From positions 806,001 to 870,000 of the forward strand of contig JAJUPC010000037.1 in assembly GCA_023614405.1 (NCBI GenBank): 64,000 bases of DNA. Direction: 5' to 3'. The first letter of the stretch is position 1, and each line of letters starts with the position of its first letter. The stretch comes from Avena insularis (taxonomy: Eukaryota > Streptophyta > Magnoliopsida > Poales > Poaceae). Shown here one piece after another: positions 47,242 to 59,683 of the stretch. The notes beneath the pieces were generated by a model. The model had not been told where the DNA came from. It searched no databases and saw only the letters and a list, made by a program, of their open reading frames with translations. Made by a program: the position numbers and the translations under genes.

Positions 47242-47885
47242 AGAGTGTCAAACTATTTGAATAGCCGCGTCTGCAGTTATGGACAGTTGGAGTGGCCATA
47301 CTGTTCCGTTGTCAAATGTTTTCAAAATGACTTATGAAACGAATTGTGACATGACTTGACCACAACATGGTTATGACTATGATAACTAAGTTCCCACTTA
47401 GGTGATTTAGAACTTTATTTTAGCTTTCTTTGTTTCTGAACTCAGCTTAGGTTTCAAACTTAACTTTGCAAATAAACTTAGAACTTAGCATTCCTACTAG
47501 AACTACCCTACTTGTTAGTGATAGTTTACGAGTACTTAAAGAGTACTCATGGCTTTGTCCCTAGCTATTTCCGTGGCCAGACTATGAGGAGGACTACCCG
47601 GAAGAAGGATAGCATGACGGCTATGAAAACTAGGATCATCTCAAATGGTCAGCATTGCCTGTGACACTGAAGATGGAGCCCACCGCTACTCTATCTATTT
47701 CGCTACTTGTTTGTACTAAGACAAGATCATGAGATCCTTTATTTGTGTAAGACCTTATTATGGTTTGTAATGGATGATGTACTGTGATATCCAATCTGTT
47801 ATATCTCGCAAAAATGGTAATCCTAGGATTGCGATGTATGGCATAACAGGCATCTGGGATTAAAAAGCCGGGTGTTGACAATAGT

Positions 47886-49059
47886 ACCGTGCTTTGTTAT
47901 CGGCTCGTCATGTATTCGATTGATGATGAACAGTAAAAAATGCTGGATTATTATACATGTTTTATGATATTGGCATGGGCTTCAGAAAGGCCGAAACTAT
48001 AAAAGGCCGTAAACGTAACGGGCCAACCCACAAGTGGTAACTAGACTTAACAGTAATAGGTCATAACCGTAACAGGTCGTAACAGTAACATGCCGTAAGA
48101 GTAACAAGTCATAACAGTAATAGGCCATAACAGTAACTTGCCTTAACAGTAACATGCCTTAACAGTAGTAGGCCATAATAGAAACAACCCATGACAGTAA
48201 CATGCAAGAAACTGTAAAATCCCATAATAGTAACATGCCAAAACAGTAGCCGGCATTAATAATAAAGGGCCGCAATAGTGAAAGGACAGAATAGTGACAA
48301 GCCAGAACAGTAACGGCCCGAGAAATTTCCAGGCGAGGGCAGTAACAGGCCGACACATTTACCAGACTAGAACAGTAAAGGGCCGCTTGTGGGTATGAAC
48401 AGCTAAAGCCCGGAACATTGAAAGGCCAGAACAGTAACATGTTGGAACAGTAACGAGCCATCTTAGAGAAGGGTCGTCAGTAGGCGGCCCACGATGGACT
48501 ACGATATAGATATAGGCTGCCCGCGGGCCTTATATGTACAAGAGCGACTTGGCGCAGGCTGCTAATGGGCCGCAAAGTGTTGGACAAATATGCGCCTTCA
48601 TTGGGCCGAAATAGAATCGGGCCTGAAAGTTCGTGGGTCGCTGCTGGCTGCAACTTTGGGCTCATTTCAAACGGTGCAGGACAAAACAGTAACGAGCCGT
48701 CTTCTTATTGGGCTCTCCTAATGGGCCTGCCTAGTTAGTACTCAGCAGGCCTTGGCTGGGCCTGGCTTCTGCCATGGTTTCTATGACTGTTAATAGCGGT
48801 AACCGGCCGCTAACGGCGGCTGCCACATGGCAATTTGCATGACGTCAACAGTCAACGCGGCTGGCGAATAGATGTACGATGGAACAAGTTTTCGTGGCTG
48901 AAGGGTGCGATACGCCACTGTCAGAAAATATGTGGTAGATTCTTTTGTGCCGAGGCTTTTACCACGAAGGGTATCCATTGTGGAAGACTTTTTAGCCACG
49001 AAAAATGGGCCTTTAACCATGAAAATCGTCTGTTGTAAAAGCCAACTTTCCTTGTAGTG
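47886..49059 (+). mobile_element. CACTA transposon 3' end, second copy
   Basis: Subterminal repeats close to AACAGTAACATGCC or AACAGTAATAGGCC fill 48020-48460. The terminal segment 48580-49059 is closely similar to 21590-22085, including CCTTGGCTGGGCCTGGCTTC. The tip ends CTTGTAGTG at 49051-49059, the inverse of CACTACAAG. Element A was inserted just left of the repeats. The left CACTA end was not found. Orientation is the same as the first CACTA end. Confidence 0.82.
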
Positions 49060-49749
49060 TAAATCCCTTTCTCTCGCGATATATTACTTGTCCGAGGTTC
49101 GATCATCGGTATCTTAATACCTAGTTTGATCTCGTTACTAATATGCACACTTTTCTTGTTTCCGTGATATAACATTCTAGTGATCACATCACTTGCTTGC
49201 AAGCTGTCTCAATGTGATATCATCGAGAGTGCCCTAAGTATATCTATCCGTCATAGGGATGGACAAATCCCACTCTTGATCCATGAGCCTCAACATAACA
49301 CTTTTAGAGTACCCAAACCCACCTTCATAGTCACCCTATTACGGTGTGACGTTTGATGTAATCAAAGTACACTTCTGGTGTTAGAGATTAACATGATCTC
49401 ATGGTCTAAGGACTAAGATTACTTGGTATGATGTTATAGAAATATAAACATAATGGATTTGATCATAATTCTATACTTCGGATGAATGTTCATCACATCA
49501 TTCAACCAATGTTGTGACCTTGTTATTAACAACATCCAATGTCCATAATCAGGAAACCTTGATCATCTTGTTAATCAACAAGCTAGTTTATAAGAGAGGC
49601 ATAACAAGGAACCCTTTATTTGTTTATTAAACACACATGTATTGACGTTTCCAATCAATACAATTATAGCATGCAAAATAAACTTTTATCATAAACAAGG
49701 AATAAGATAATAACCAATTTATTATTGCCTCTCGAGCATATTCCCTTCA
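49060..49749 (-). mobile_element. Copia LTR fragment (Angela/BARE-like), reverse strand
   Basis: Read on the minus strand it starts TGAAGGGAATATGCTCGAGA at 49749, followed by GGCAATAATAAATTGG, the familiar start of Angela/BARE-type LTRs. Further in, TTGATTGGAAACGTCAATAC and ATCAAGACTGGGA-like text are recognisable. It breaks off at the CACTA tip (49059), which either inserted into it or truncated it. Confidence 0.78.
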
Positions 49750-51720
49750 ATGCATCTAGCGTTTAGTCAAACTCCTGGACCCCACATGTCATCCTCTCAT
49801 TTGATGAAACATGTGTATGATAGAATTTTTCCATGGGTCACACCTCCATGTTCCGAATTTGATAGCGTTGCTCGCTGCATCTACCATTTGAACACGCTGC
49901 TAGGCGCCACATATCATCCACTCATTAGAAGAAACGTGTGTATGATGAAATTTTTGGCCTTGATCGTACCTCTGTGGTTTGAACTTGATAGCATTTCTCG
50001 ATGCATCAGCGGATTTTTCAGGTTGCTGGGTCCCCCATGTGAGCCTCTCATTAGAAGCAATGTGTGCACGCTAGACTTTTTTCTTACTTGCGCATCTCTG
50101 TATCAAACTTGGCAACGTTGCTTGAGACAGCACCTATATAAGGCCACGCTACTGGGTCCCACATGTCGGTCTCTCTGTAAATGAAACTTGCGTATGATGG
50201 ACTTTTTTCGGCCGCGTCCGCTGTTTTGACGTTGGAAACGTTGCTCGATGCGGCAGCCGTGTATGGTCTTGCTCCTGAGGCCCACATATTAGCCTATCTG
50301 GTATGTTCTAGCTGGTGGGTCCTTGATGCAACCTTGTATGTTCTGGCAGGTGTATCCTTGATGCCAGCCTCTCTGTACAAGTATTTAACCTTTTTTTCAA
50401 ACCCGACCATTAAACTTGAGTGATGCTATAGGATGGTGGGTCCGTGATGTCAGCCTCTCCGTAATGCGATATTAAAATGTAAACCCTTTCTCAAAAAAAT
50501 GTAATCTCAAGATATATAAATATGTACACATAGGGGATTCAAACTAAAGACCTTCAAATCAAATCAAATAGACGTAAACTGAGCGCTTTTCCACTACACC
50601 AAAGATATTTATAGAAATTAAATCATTAAACATGAATTAGTACAACTTATGTATAAGTCTTCTAAAAATATTTTATGTGTCTATGTTTATCTCTTTTAAA
50701 ATATAAAATGGCAGTGCTTAGGCATCTTAATTTATAAAATGACTCATAATGGAGCAGTTTCAAACTTGGGTAGGCAGAGTTTTTTTATTTTGAGAGGTGG
50801 GTGCAATGCCCAAAAGGCCGAATTAAAAAGAGTTTGCCTATCTACATGAGCTATACTACGTAGGAAATGCTCCATGGGATCCTTTCCCAAATTTCTCTAG
50901 GGTATGCTCAGCAGTCCACCATGTCTTTCTCTCAATAAAAACACCCCCCCATGTCCCTCTCATTAGAAGAAGAGTGTCCATGCTGGACTTTTTACTCGCT
51001 CGTGCCTCCCTGTTTTGAACTTGGAAAACGTTGCTCGATGCAACACCTGTATAAGGTCTCGCTACTAGGTCCCACATGTCAGTCTCTCTGTAATTGAAAC
51101 GTGTGTATGCTGGACTTTTTTCGGCTATGTCTGTTGTTTTGACCATGTAAACATTGATCGATGCCGCAGCCGCTTGTGGTCTTGCTGCTGGGGCCCACAT
51201 GTCAGCCTCCCTGGTATGTTCTGGATTGTGCACGTCAACCTACCTCGTATGTTCTAGCTTGTGGGTCCCTGATGCCAGCCTCTCTGTACAAGTAATTAAC
51301 ATCTTTTTTTCAATCCCGCCCATTAAACTCGAGGGATGCTGCAGACTAGTGGGTCCGTGATGTCAGCCTCTACGTAAAATAGTATTGCTACATGAAAAAA
51401 CATAAACCCAAATACATATATGTCAAGCACACATGATTCAAACTCCAAATATCAACAAATATAAAACGTATGCGTTGCCACTATGCAAAAGAAATTGGAT
51501 GAAAATTATCATTAAAAGCTTTATAGTACCTATAACTTATATATTAGTCTTCTTAAAAATATTTTGTGTGTCCATGTTTACCGCTCTTAAAATAAAAGGG
51601 CAGTGCTACTGGAACCTAAATTTATCAAAAACAACATAATGGATCAGTTTCTTAAAAACATGGGTAGGCCGAGTTTTTTAGAGGTGGGGGCAATGCCAAG
51701 AAGGCCAAATTAAAAAGTTT
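49750..51720 (+). repeat. Tandemly duplicated segment of about 0.9 kb with inner repeats
   Basis: The block at about 49930-50830 recurs at about 50950-51710. Shared landmarks are GGTCCCACATGTC, TGGACTTTTTTCGGC, GTTGCTCGATGC, TGATGCCAGCCTCTCTGTAC and GCAATGCC-A-AAGGCC. Within each block a unit of roughly 115 bp built on CCCACATGTCAGCCTCTC recurs in degraded form. No gene. Frames such as 49750-50184 only read the repeats. Confidence 0.7.
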
Positions 51721-52369
51721 TTGGGATATGGTCAATGGGATCCTATCTCACATTTCACTGGGTTGTGGCTCGCCGGATTCAAACATAGACCTCATCGAGA
51801 GAGGAAAAAAGCAATAATTCCATTGACAAATATTCATGTAAAAATATCTAAAGAACATACACCACGTCTGCAAAAACAAGGCTGGTATCCAATGACTTCA
51901 CTTGGTGAAATCACGTTATATATATTTACCCTCTCATCTATGTCCAAAACACATCCAACGGTTCCGATCACACACAGGTAAAAGCTCTAGAGCAAGCAGC
52001 CAGCAGCAACGATAGAACTTTTGACAAATTCAGTAGCATTTGAAAGATTAAGGAGTACAGAATAATAAGACATAAAAAATATCGATGGATTTCTAGTTCA
52101 TATTCAGCAGCACTTGACCAGTACAGAAGCATTTCAAAGTGACTTATTCAGCAATATAGACACTAAAATTCAATAGCAGTACAGAGAGAGTCAGTTCTTG
52201 TTTCAGCTCTAAAAACCATATCACATGACCAGTTTTCCCTTTTCTCTAAACACACTTGATCAGTGGAACACAATCATGGTCATAATATTTGGTCATATAG
52301 GGAACCTTCATATAGATACAGATATACCATAGCAGTATGTACTAGTCATAGCTCCAATCCAGCAAAAGG
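51721..52369. other. Left flank of element B
   Basis: No gene recognised. Repeated TTCAGCAG or TTCAGTAGCA-type phrases near 52030-52170. It is likely part of the element that resumes at 56357. AAAGG at 52365-52369 is the left target duplication of element B. Confidence 0.4.
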
Positions 52370-53640
52370 TGTAAAATCCCAGAACTTCAATCCAAGCTTA
52401 TCAAGATCAAATCATCCAAAAGTAGGGTTAACAAAAACTTTTCCAAATTTTAAAATGAAAGCATTCATATAGGTGTGCATTTAAAATAGGAGTTGTTTTG
52501 AATTGCCATGATTGTGTGATCCAATGCTTGTAAAATGTTTCTTAGGTGATTTAAACATCATCTACATCATTCCCAAACTTTTCCTCAAGAAAATCAAATA
52601 AAAAAGAATAAAAAAGGAGGAATGGTCATTTTGGCCATTTTAATCCTCCACACTACTTTGGCTATTCCTATTACTCAATTCTTAACAAAAACAATTCTTG
52701 ATCTTTGTACCCCTTGCTAGTACACATAATGAGGTACCAAGGCCCACTTTTTGATCTGCTAAAAACACTCTTTTACTTATTTTAATTGGCATTTAAAAAT
52801 TGAATCTAATGCATATGCATAGATCACCCCTATTTCAAAACCCATCCAGTTGAGCTCAACTTTCAAAACCTTTGCAACCAGAGACTACCTAGCACTAATG
52901 GAGATCCCTCAAAAATTTTGAAACCAAAATTCCAAACTTTTTCTCTTGCGGCCATTTCATCAAACAGCTTGTGTGCACCAATCTGGCCAAAGTCCAAACA
53001 CTGTTTTGAGCAGTGATCTTGGTCACCATTTGTGCCTAACCTTGTTCCCTTGTTCCCTCAGTACCAGCCCTACCCTTTGCTACCCTGGCCACACCCTGTG
53101 CACACGACCAAATGGTCATGGCCATTAAGGCCGAGCACCTTGAGCACCCCTACCGGCGACATCGCGCCACAACAGCCGCCAATCTCTCTCGCCATGTCTA
53201 GCACACCGCCAGTGGTCCACCTCCACCGTGCAACCAACCCCAGGACAGAGACAGAGGGCAGAGTGACCAGGAAATGCCGCGCCTGGAGCCGGTCGAGCAT
53301 GCCGAAGCCGCCCCTAGAGCATGCTCTGTCCCCGCTCGCACAGACCACCCCTTGGCCTTAGCCCTCGCCCGCCGCTCCGCCACGACCTGGAGAACACCTC
53401 GGACAGCCCCGCTGGCCGCCCAAAGCCTCACAGCCACCGCTCGCCGTGGACACCTCTACCTCTGCCTCTCAGAGCGCCACCTCGCCCAGACCGCGTGCCA
53501 CCGCCCCTACGGCGGCATTAAATTCCTAGAGCACCGCCAGGGGACCGCCCATCGATCGCCACCCCCAGCCATGCCTCTACCACGCCGTAGCCTTGTCGCC
53601 GGAGTCGCATGCCGATCCCGCTCGGTCTCACCGTCGGGCC

Positions 53641-53649
53641 TATAAAAGG
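53641..53649 (+). promoter_or_regulatory. TATA box of element B
   Basis: TATAAAAGG is followed by GAGCCCTCCCCAGC and a CA-rich probable start region, as in element A. Confidence 0.6.
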
Positions 53650-55562
53650 AGCCCTCCCCAGCCTCTTCTCTCCACACCATTCCACTCCCCTCACCTCTCT
53701 GAACCTCACCCACCTCTAGCCGGAGCAAGGGGAGCAGCAGCTCGCCGGAATTGGAGCCGGAGCAGCCGCCTCTGGAGGAGAAGGGCGCCACTGATTGCGA
53801 CCACCCCAAGCTCTGCAGCAACCGCGCCTCGTCTCGCCGTCATCTTCCAGTTTGTTTGCCCGCCTCGCCGACCCTGCTGGAGCCCTAGTACGTCCCCACC
53901 AGACCCCCACCGAGCCGCTAGGGTTCAAGCTCGCCGGCGACCTATTCGTCGTCGACGACGACCCTCAGCCGTAGATTCCCTTTCTAATCCTACGGCCCAC
54001 AGCGCGCGTACCGTTTCACGTGTTAAGTGCCGCTGACAAGCGGAACCCCCTGTCAGCTGAGCCCCGTGCCGCGGAGCGCCACTGGGCCGGCCCAAGTCTT
54101 TTCCCGCGCTAGCCCACCCGTTCAAATCTGGATTTTTCTTTTTAGATTGAATCTAGTGTCTGTCCTCTAGTTTGAAAATCAATTCAGAGAGTTTTATAAA
54201 TCCAAATTGCATGAAACCAATTTTGTCTGAAAGGTATTGAAATGATCTATCCAGGCTGGTTGGATTTAATTCAATTAGAGTTATATATCTCTCCTAATAA
54301 AAATAACAAAACATAAGCATTTGCAACTTACAACATTTTTATAAAATCAACCAAGTGAGCTTTTGAGTTGATTCCAACTCTCAAATATCACATTTCATCA
54401 TACCTATCCAAATATGTAATAATATTAAGGTTTACATACAGTGACTTTGGACTTGTACCAAAATAATGCTATATAGGCATTTCTAGTCACTTTAAATCAT
54501 TAAATAATGAACTTAAACCAAAGTAATATTGATCCAACCCTTAAATCTCATTCCCACATGTTAGAATATGTGGTGATGACATGTGTCAAGATGATCCCAT
54601 ATTTTAAGTGGGAATATTAAATGTTAGTTAATTTTTCAATGAGTAGAAATTACTTTTCTAAATTAAAAAGAAGGAAACTAGAGAATTAAACTTGTGATGA
54701 TAATAGATCATAAATTGTGTGTCTTAGAATGCTATCTAGCCTAGTTAAGTATTGTTTGGTGATTGTCTACTCCGTATGTATTTATATAAGATAGTACCGA
54801 CCAAGCTTACGACGAGGAGGAGTGCTATCAAGACGAAGACAAAGAAAACTTCAACCACTGCACCAACCAAGGCAAGCCACCATTAACAGTGAAAGCTACA
54901 CTTAGAAAGCTAGCAATACCCAAGATTAACCCTTGCAAGTTGAGTTCTTAGCAAACTAGAAACAAACTAGATGGTTTAGCAAAGATGCCTTAAGCATGCT
55001 TTGATCACACCCCTTTAACTATTTAGTACCTCAAGTCTTATTAACAAATTTTACCTCCCTTAGTTTACACAAAGTTCTTTACTTGTTTTGAAGGTAGCAT
55101 AAAAAGTATAAAACTTGACCTACTTAGAAACCTTTAGATGTCATTCTATGGCATGAGATTGATCCCATCCTTCCACCTTAGTGAACACTCTTAACTTAGT
55201 ATTTTAGAGTAGATCAAAAACTTGAGTCATTTTAGATGGGAACAATTGGTGAAAATGAATTGTGAAAACCTTGGAATGATGAGTCATTCTATTGAGATGT
55301 TTTGACATGTGTTGAGAAACACATCTGGTTTATGATGATGAAAATGATGAGGCATGAGCCGTAACCCTTTTATAAAACTGATGGTTGGATTCGGATGCGA
55401 TACCATTCCGAATTTACTGTACAACCACATTACCTGAATTGGGTAAGGCTTAGCTGGAAATTTATATGCATTAGTATTAGTTCCCTCACGGGAGAGGTTT
55501 GAGCTGAGGCTACCTCTCATGATGTCCACCTATGGAGTGCCCAAGATGACTAATGGTCATGG

Positions 55563-55799
55563 TTGGGAGGCCATGCTCATAGGAGAGGTGCTTATACTAG
55601 GGTGTGTAAAGGGAAGGTTATGTTTGATTATCCGCATACTAAGTATGATGACTCAGGGTTATCCCTGACAGATGTATCGAATCTTGTGGTGAAAGTGTAC
55701 CACCTCTGCAGAGTGTCAAACTATTCGAATAGCTGCGTCCGCGGTTATGGACAGTTGGAATGGCCATACTGTTTCGTTGTCAGATGTTTTTATAAATAA
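55563..55799 (+). other. Conserved short frame in element B
   Basis: A 78-codon frame containing RRGAYTRVCKGKVMFDYPH and LSLTDVSNLVVKVYHL. Element A has the same frame, shortened by a TGA. No known domain. Confidence 0.25.
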
Positions 55800-56419
55800 C
55801 TTGAAATGAATGATGAATCTTGACTTGACCACAATAGGGTTGTGTTTATGATAATAGCTTCCCAACCTAAGTGATTCTAGAACTTTATTTATCTTTCTTT
55901 GCTTCTAAACTCAGCATAGATTTCAAACTTAACTTTATAGTTAAACTTAGATTTAGCCCTTTAACTTAGAACTATAGTACCTGTTATTAGTAGTTTGCGA
56001 GTACTTCAAGAGTACTCATGGCTTTTGTCCCTGGCTATTCTCATGGCCAGACTATGAAGGAGATTATCAGGAGGATGGTTAGCAGGACGACTATGATAAC
56101 TAGGACTATCTGCCTTCATCAGCATTGCCTGTGCCCCTCAAGATGGACCCCACCGCTACGCTTATCTTTTATTTCCGCTGCTTGTTGTATTAAAGACTGG
56201 ATCATGAGATCCTTATTTGTGTAAAGACCTTATGTATGGTTTGTAATGGATGATGTACTGTGATATCCAATCCGTTATGTCTCGCAAAAATGGTAATCCT
56301 GGGATTGCGAGGTATGGCATAACGGGCATCTAGGATTAAAAATCCAGGTGTTGACAAAAGGTTATCACAGTTTTACCACCCATATATGATCAGTGGACAT
56401 AAGACAACCACACAATTAA

Positions 56420-59045
56420 TTACAATAGCATGCGACCAAAGAGGTAGACGGATAAGAATTTCATGAACAAAATGCGGCAAAGTACATCGACCTTGACCGT
56501 TCTTCCAATGGTAAGTTTGGTTGCTTTCCTGAACTTGATCCACCTAGAAGTAGATGCCAAGCGCTCATCAGTCGAGTTAATGGCGTGGCGTCCCTCGGTT
56601 TGCACTCCTTTGCTCTGCATTGTGAAGTCTATTATGCCATTTCATCTAGCCTGGAGTTTCTTTGTGGCACTCTTAGGAAATTTCTGAGTCAAAGCAAGAG
56701 ATAGACGGATAATTACTAAGAGCAATGCATAGAATCATGTGAAACTTGAGAAGACATTCATAGTAGTTTATCTGCCGCCATATAATCATAAACATAATCC
56801 GGTATGACCTTGTGATGACACATGTGTACAATCTGGTCTGACAAGGCACTGCACGGGGTGATGAAGGAGCTTATGCTGGTGCCTATGTTGGGGATGGTTC
56901 GGTAGCTGGTGCTAGTGCAGGAGATGGTGCCACTAATTGTAGAGGAGCTGGTGTAGGAGCCAGAAGGCCCAGAACCGGTGCCGGTACCAGTAGCTTGATT
57001 CTAGATTTCTTCTGAGGGGTAGCTAAGCTGACTGCATGGATGGTAGAGCCAGATGAGATGTGTACAAGCAAAATGGTCTCTTATACAATAGTTACTCACA
57101 AAACACTGATCAGAGGATATGATGAGTATACAAGCAAATTAATTCACTACCTCCATTCTTTCTCCTTAGGTCAACAGGTGTCGGAGCAGGAACTAGGGCC
57201 AGTGCCAGTGCGGGTGCCAGTAGCTTGATGATGGTTACCTTCTAGAGGTATGTAAGGGGACTGCAGGAGTGGTTAGAGAGGCATATGAGATGTGTACAAG
57301 CAAAATGGTTTCTTATACAACATTTACTCCTAGACAAATATGAGAGTATACAAGCGAATTAAGTGTCGTTGCAGGAACTGGGGCCGGGGTTGGTGCCAAC
57401 AGCTTGATGTTGGCACCCTTTTGGGGGTACATAAGGGGAAGCAGACTACATAAGTGGTTAGGGTCATATGATGAGTAAATACAATGGTGCAGAACAGTTA
57501 GTCGCAAGAAAATCATTAGAGGTTGTGATGAGTACAAAAGAAAATTAATTAGTACTACCTATGTTCTTGGTCCTTAGGTTGACAGGTGTACGATGGCGTG
57601 CAAGTATCTGCCTAGGTTTTCTAAAATCAAATGTTACCTCGTCCCCCTGCTTTAGAACATTCTCACGGACATACTTGGACCAACCTCGGCCACCCAAATA
57701 GGTCTAGGAGACAACCACATCATATAGTTGCCGCATGCATTTAGGGCCCTTGCTATACATAGTTAGAAACTTGTCGTTTCCGAACATCTTATTTATGATG
57801 GGGCGAGCAACACAAGGAACAACCTTCATGAGAAAATTCAGATAGAAGTAAGGCGACAACAAAAAAAGTGAGATACAAGATCTTACATCAAGTCGACCTA
57901 AACCAACTGGAAGTCATACCTGATACCATGGGTACCCTTTGCGAAGGGTGTCCATGCACCATTTTTCTTCCCTCTGCCTTTGGAAGGGCATACGGGGCCC
58001 CCCTTTCATTCCACAAGCTTATAAGAGGACGGTAGCAGAAAGGGCTGAGCAGTTGGTGCATGGTACTGATTGAAATTAAGTGGAAAGGTTAAATTATGTA
58101 AAGAGCAAATAAATCTAATAATATAAGACAAAACCATTGCCTGTAAAGCAAACAGATTTGATTTTTGTGAACTTCTGATGAGCGTAAAGATATAGTACTA
58201 GATGATAACAATAACACAAAAATCATAACATATGAAATTGTGGATTTCCAAATTATACTCACTTCTTACAGAGGTCACCGCCCACCTGGGTACTGTATTG
58301 GCACTTCCTCATCGTGTAGACGATGTCCACTTTTGGTGCGGGCATCAGCAATCTACTAGCCCCGACAACAGCCACATCCTCCACAACAGCACCTTCAATC
58401 TGCATAAATAGCAACAGAGCTCAACATTTCAATATAGTACATAGTAGTTATATACTGACTGTATGAGACAGTCAGACAAATCTAGATCTAGATTCACATA
58501 AACACATTGCTAGAATTAATAAAATCACACATATGTTTCTGAACATCTGATAAGCGTGCATGACACCAAGCGGGTAATAATTAAATCAGACTACACCATG
58601 GTAATAATGGTATTAAGAAAAAATACCTTTATCTTCAAGCTAGGACGTCCCTGTTGGTCAGTGGCCTTACACTTATTTGGTGAGTATTTGTACTGGCCGG
58701 ATCTTGCAGCATGTGGAGGTACCATCCTGTTTTCCGCACCTGGAGCACCGCACATTCGCAGGTATGTACCACCGTGCTACAGTAAATAAAGAAGATACGG
58801 TGTCACATAGGCTTCCACAAAAACAGGATGCATACAGAGACATCTTTTAGCATAGGGATACATCTAGGTTGCAGACAACCACTTTCAGCATTAGAAAGAA
58901 TGGAAGAACGCATAAAAAATACTGCTACATTACCTTTTTCAGACAACTTTTAAGGGAACTGACGGGACCATCCCTGTTGGTAGTGGCCGTGCGCGCCACT
59001 GACCCATAGTTCTCCATAGAGAATCTAACGCAAAATCCATTGCAC
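56420..59045 (-). other. Unrecognised multi-exon gene-like unit, possibly B3-like part
   Basis: Exon-like coding blocks on the minus strand, in reading order: about 59035-58940 (MENYGSVARTATTNRDGP), 58785-58627 (CGAPGAENRMVPPHAARSGQ, SPNKCKATDQQGRPSLKIK) and 58404-58263 (VVGASRLLMPAPKVDIVYTM). Next come about 58070-57910 and 57830-57600, which contains YLGGRGWSKYVRENVLKQGD, reminiscent of the end of a B3 DNA-binding domain. Three Pro/Ala-rich repeats (LLAPTPAPVPAT type) follow near 57400, 57205 and 56980, and a last block at 56690-56420. At least one in-frame stop (near 57690) is visible. It lies beside a copy of the transposase-associated gene, so it may be a DNA-transposon gene or a captured host gene. 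Exon limits are approximate. Confidence 0.35.
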
Positions 59046-59683
59046 ATTATGAGTAGCAACTAAAGGTTACAGAAGTGAAGAACACCTAAATCGAACCCAA
59101 CCAATTGCCCCAATTAGAATAGCGGTGACCATGCCCCGATCCCGAATCCATACGAGATCAGTACCATCTCCCCCAACCACCACCCCACCCCCACCCAAAT
59201 GACTCAATCAATCAGAGCAGAGGGAAAATATCCTGATTAGGTGATTTCGAGGTGAGCAATAAGCAAGAACTCCATAATCAAAGCATACCGAATACTAATA
59301 CTAGTACTAATAGTACCCCTAATGGCCCAATCAGAAGCAAATTAAACAAAGCTAGATTTCAAGGTGAGAAAATACACCCACATATTTTAGCAAGAACTCC
59401 CCAATCGGAGGTTGTACCAATTCCAACAGGTGCTTGCTGGATGGGAGCTAGCTAGTGGTGGTTTCTATTCTTGTCGTCGGTAGAAAGGCACGGGAAGGGG
59501 AATAGTAGTAATAGTAGTAATAGGGATGGGCACTACACTTTTTGTACAATAAGTATTTTAAGCGGCAGTGGTGGGAACATTTTTCTGAGAGAGATTCCCG
59601 AATTTTTGATCCCAGCTATCACGTGGTGGCCTACAACTGTTTCAAGCGGGACCCATGTCAAGGGGTGAGTTAAAGCGGGTCCC
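59046..59683. other. Spacer between gene-like unit and duplicated segment
   Basis: No gene recognised. The part at 59130-59230 is rich in CCCCCAACC-type text, a possible leader for the minus-strand unit. Confidence 0.35.

Larger units (their letters stand above)
43973..47880 (+). mobile_element. Solo-LTR-like element A (3.9 kb)
   Basis: It begins TGTAACATCCCAAAAC and ends GGGTGTTGACA, giving TG...CA ends. Flanks are ACAGT (43968-43972) and ATAGT (47881-47885), a 5-bp target duplication with one difference. It aligns end to end with element B. Inside are an AT-rich left third, a very GC-rich segment (44680-45690) and a core promoter with TATATAAGG at 45230. There is no primer-binding site or polyprotein. 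Long LTRs of this kind occur in Triticeae Gypsy families; the family is not assigned. It sits inside the DNA that carries gene-like unit C and the CACTA end. Confidence 0.78.
52370..56356 (+). mobile_element. Solo-LTR-like element B (4.0 kb)
   Basis: Begins TGTAAAATCCCAGAAC and ends GGTGTTGACA, with a perfect 5-bp target duplication AAAGG (52365-52369 and 56357-56361). It aligns with element A over its whole length: AGGGTTAACAAAAACTTTT near the left end, GGAGCCCTCCCCAGC in the middle, and CTCGCAAAAATGGTAATCCT near the right end. Element A has different flanks, so the two are separate insertions and not the two LTRs of one element. The GC-rich core (53140-54110) yields long but spurious frames. 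Confidence 0.85.

Noticed and set aside
43973..56356. One LTR retrotransposon with elements A and B as its two LTRs
   Set aside because: Different target duplications flank A and B, no polyprotein or primer-binding site lies between them, and the intervening DNA is a CACTA end, a Copia fragment and other repeats.
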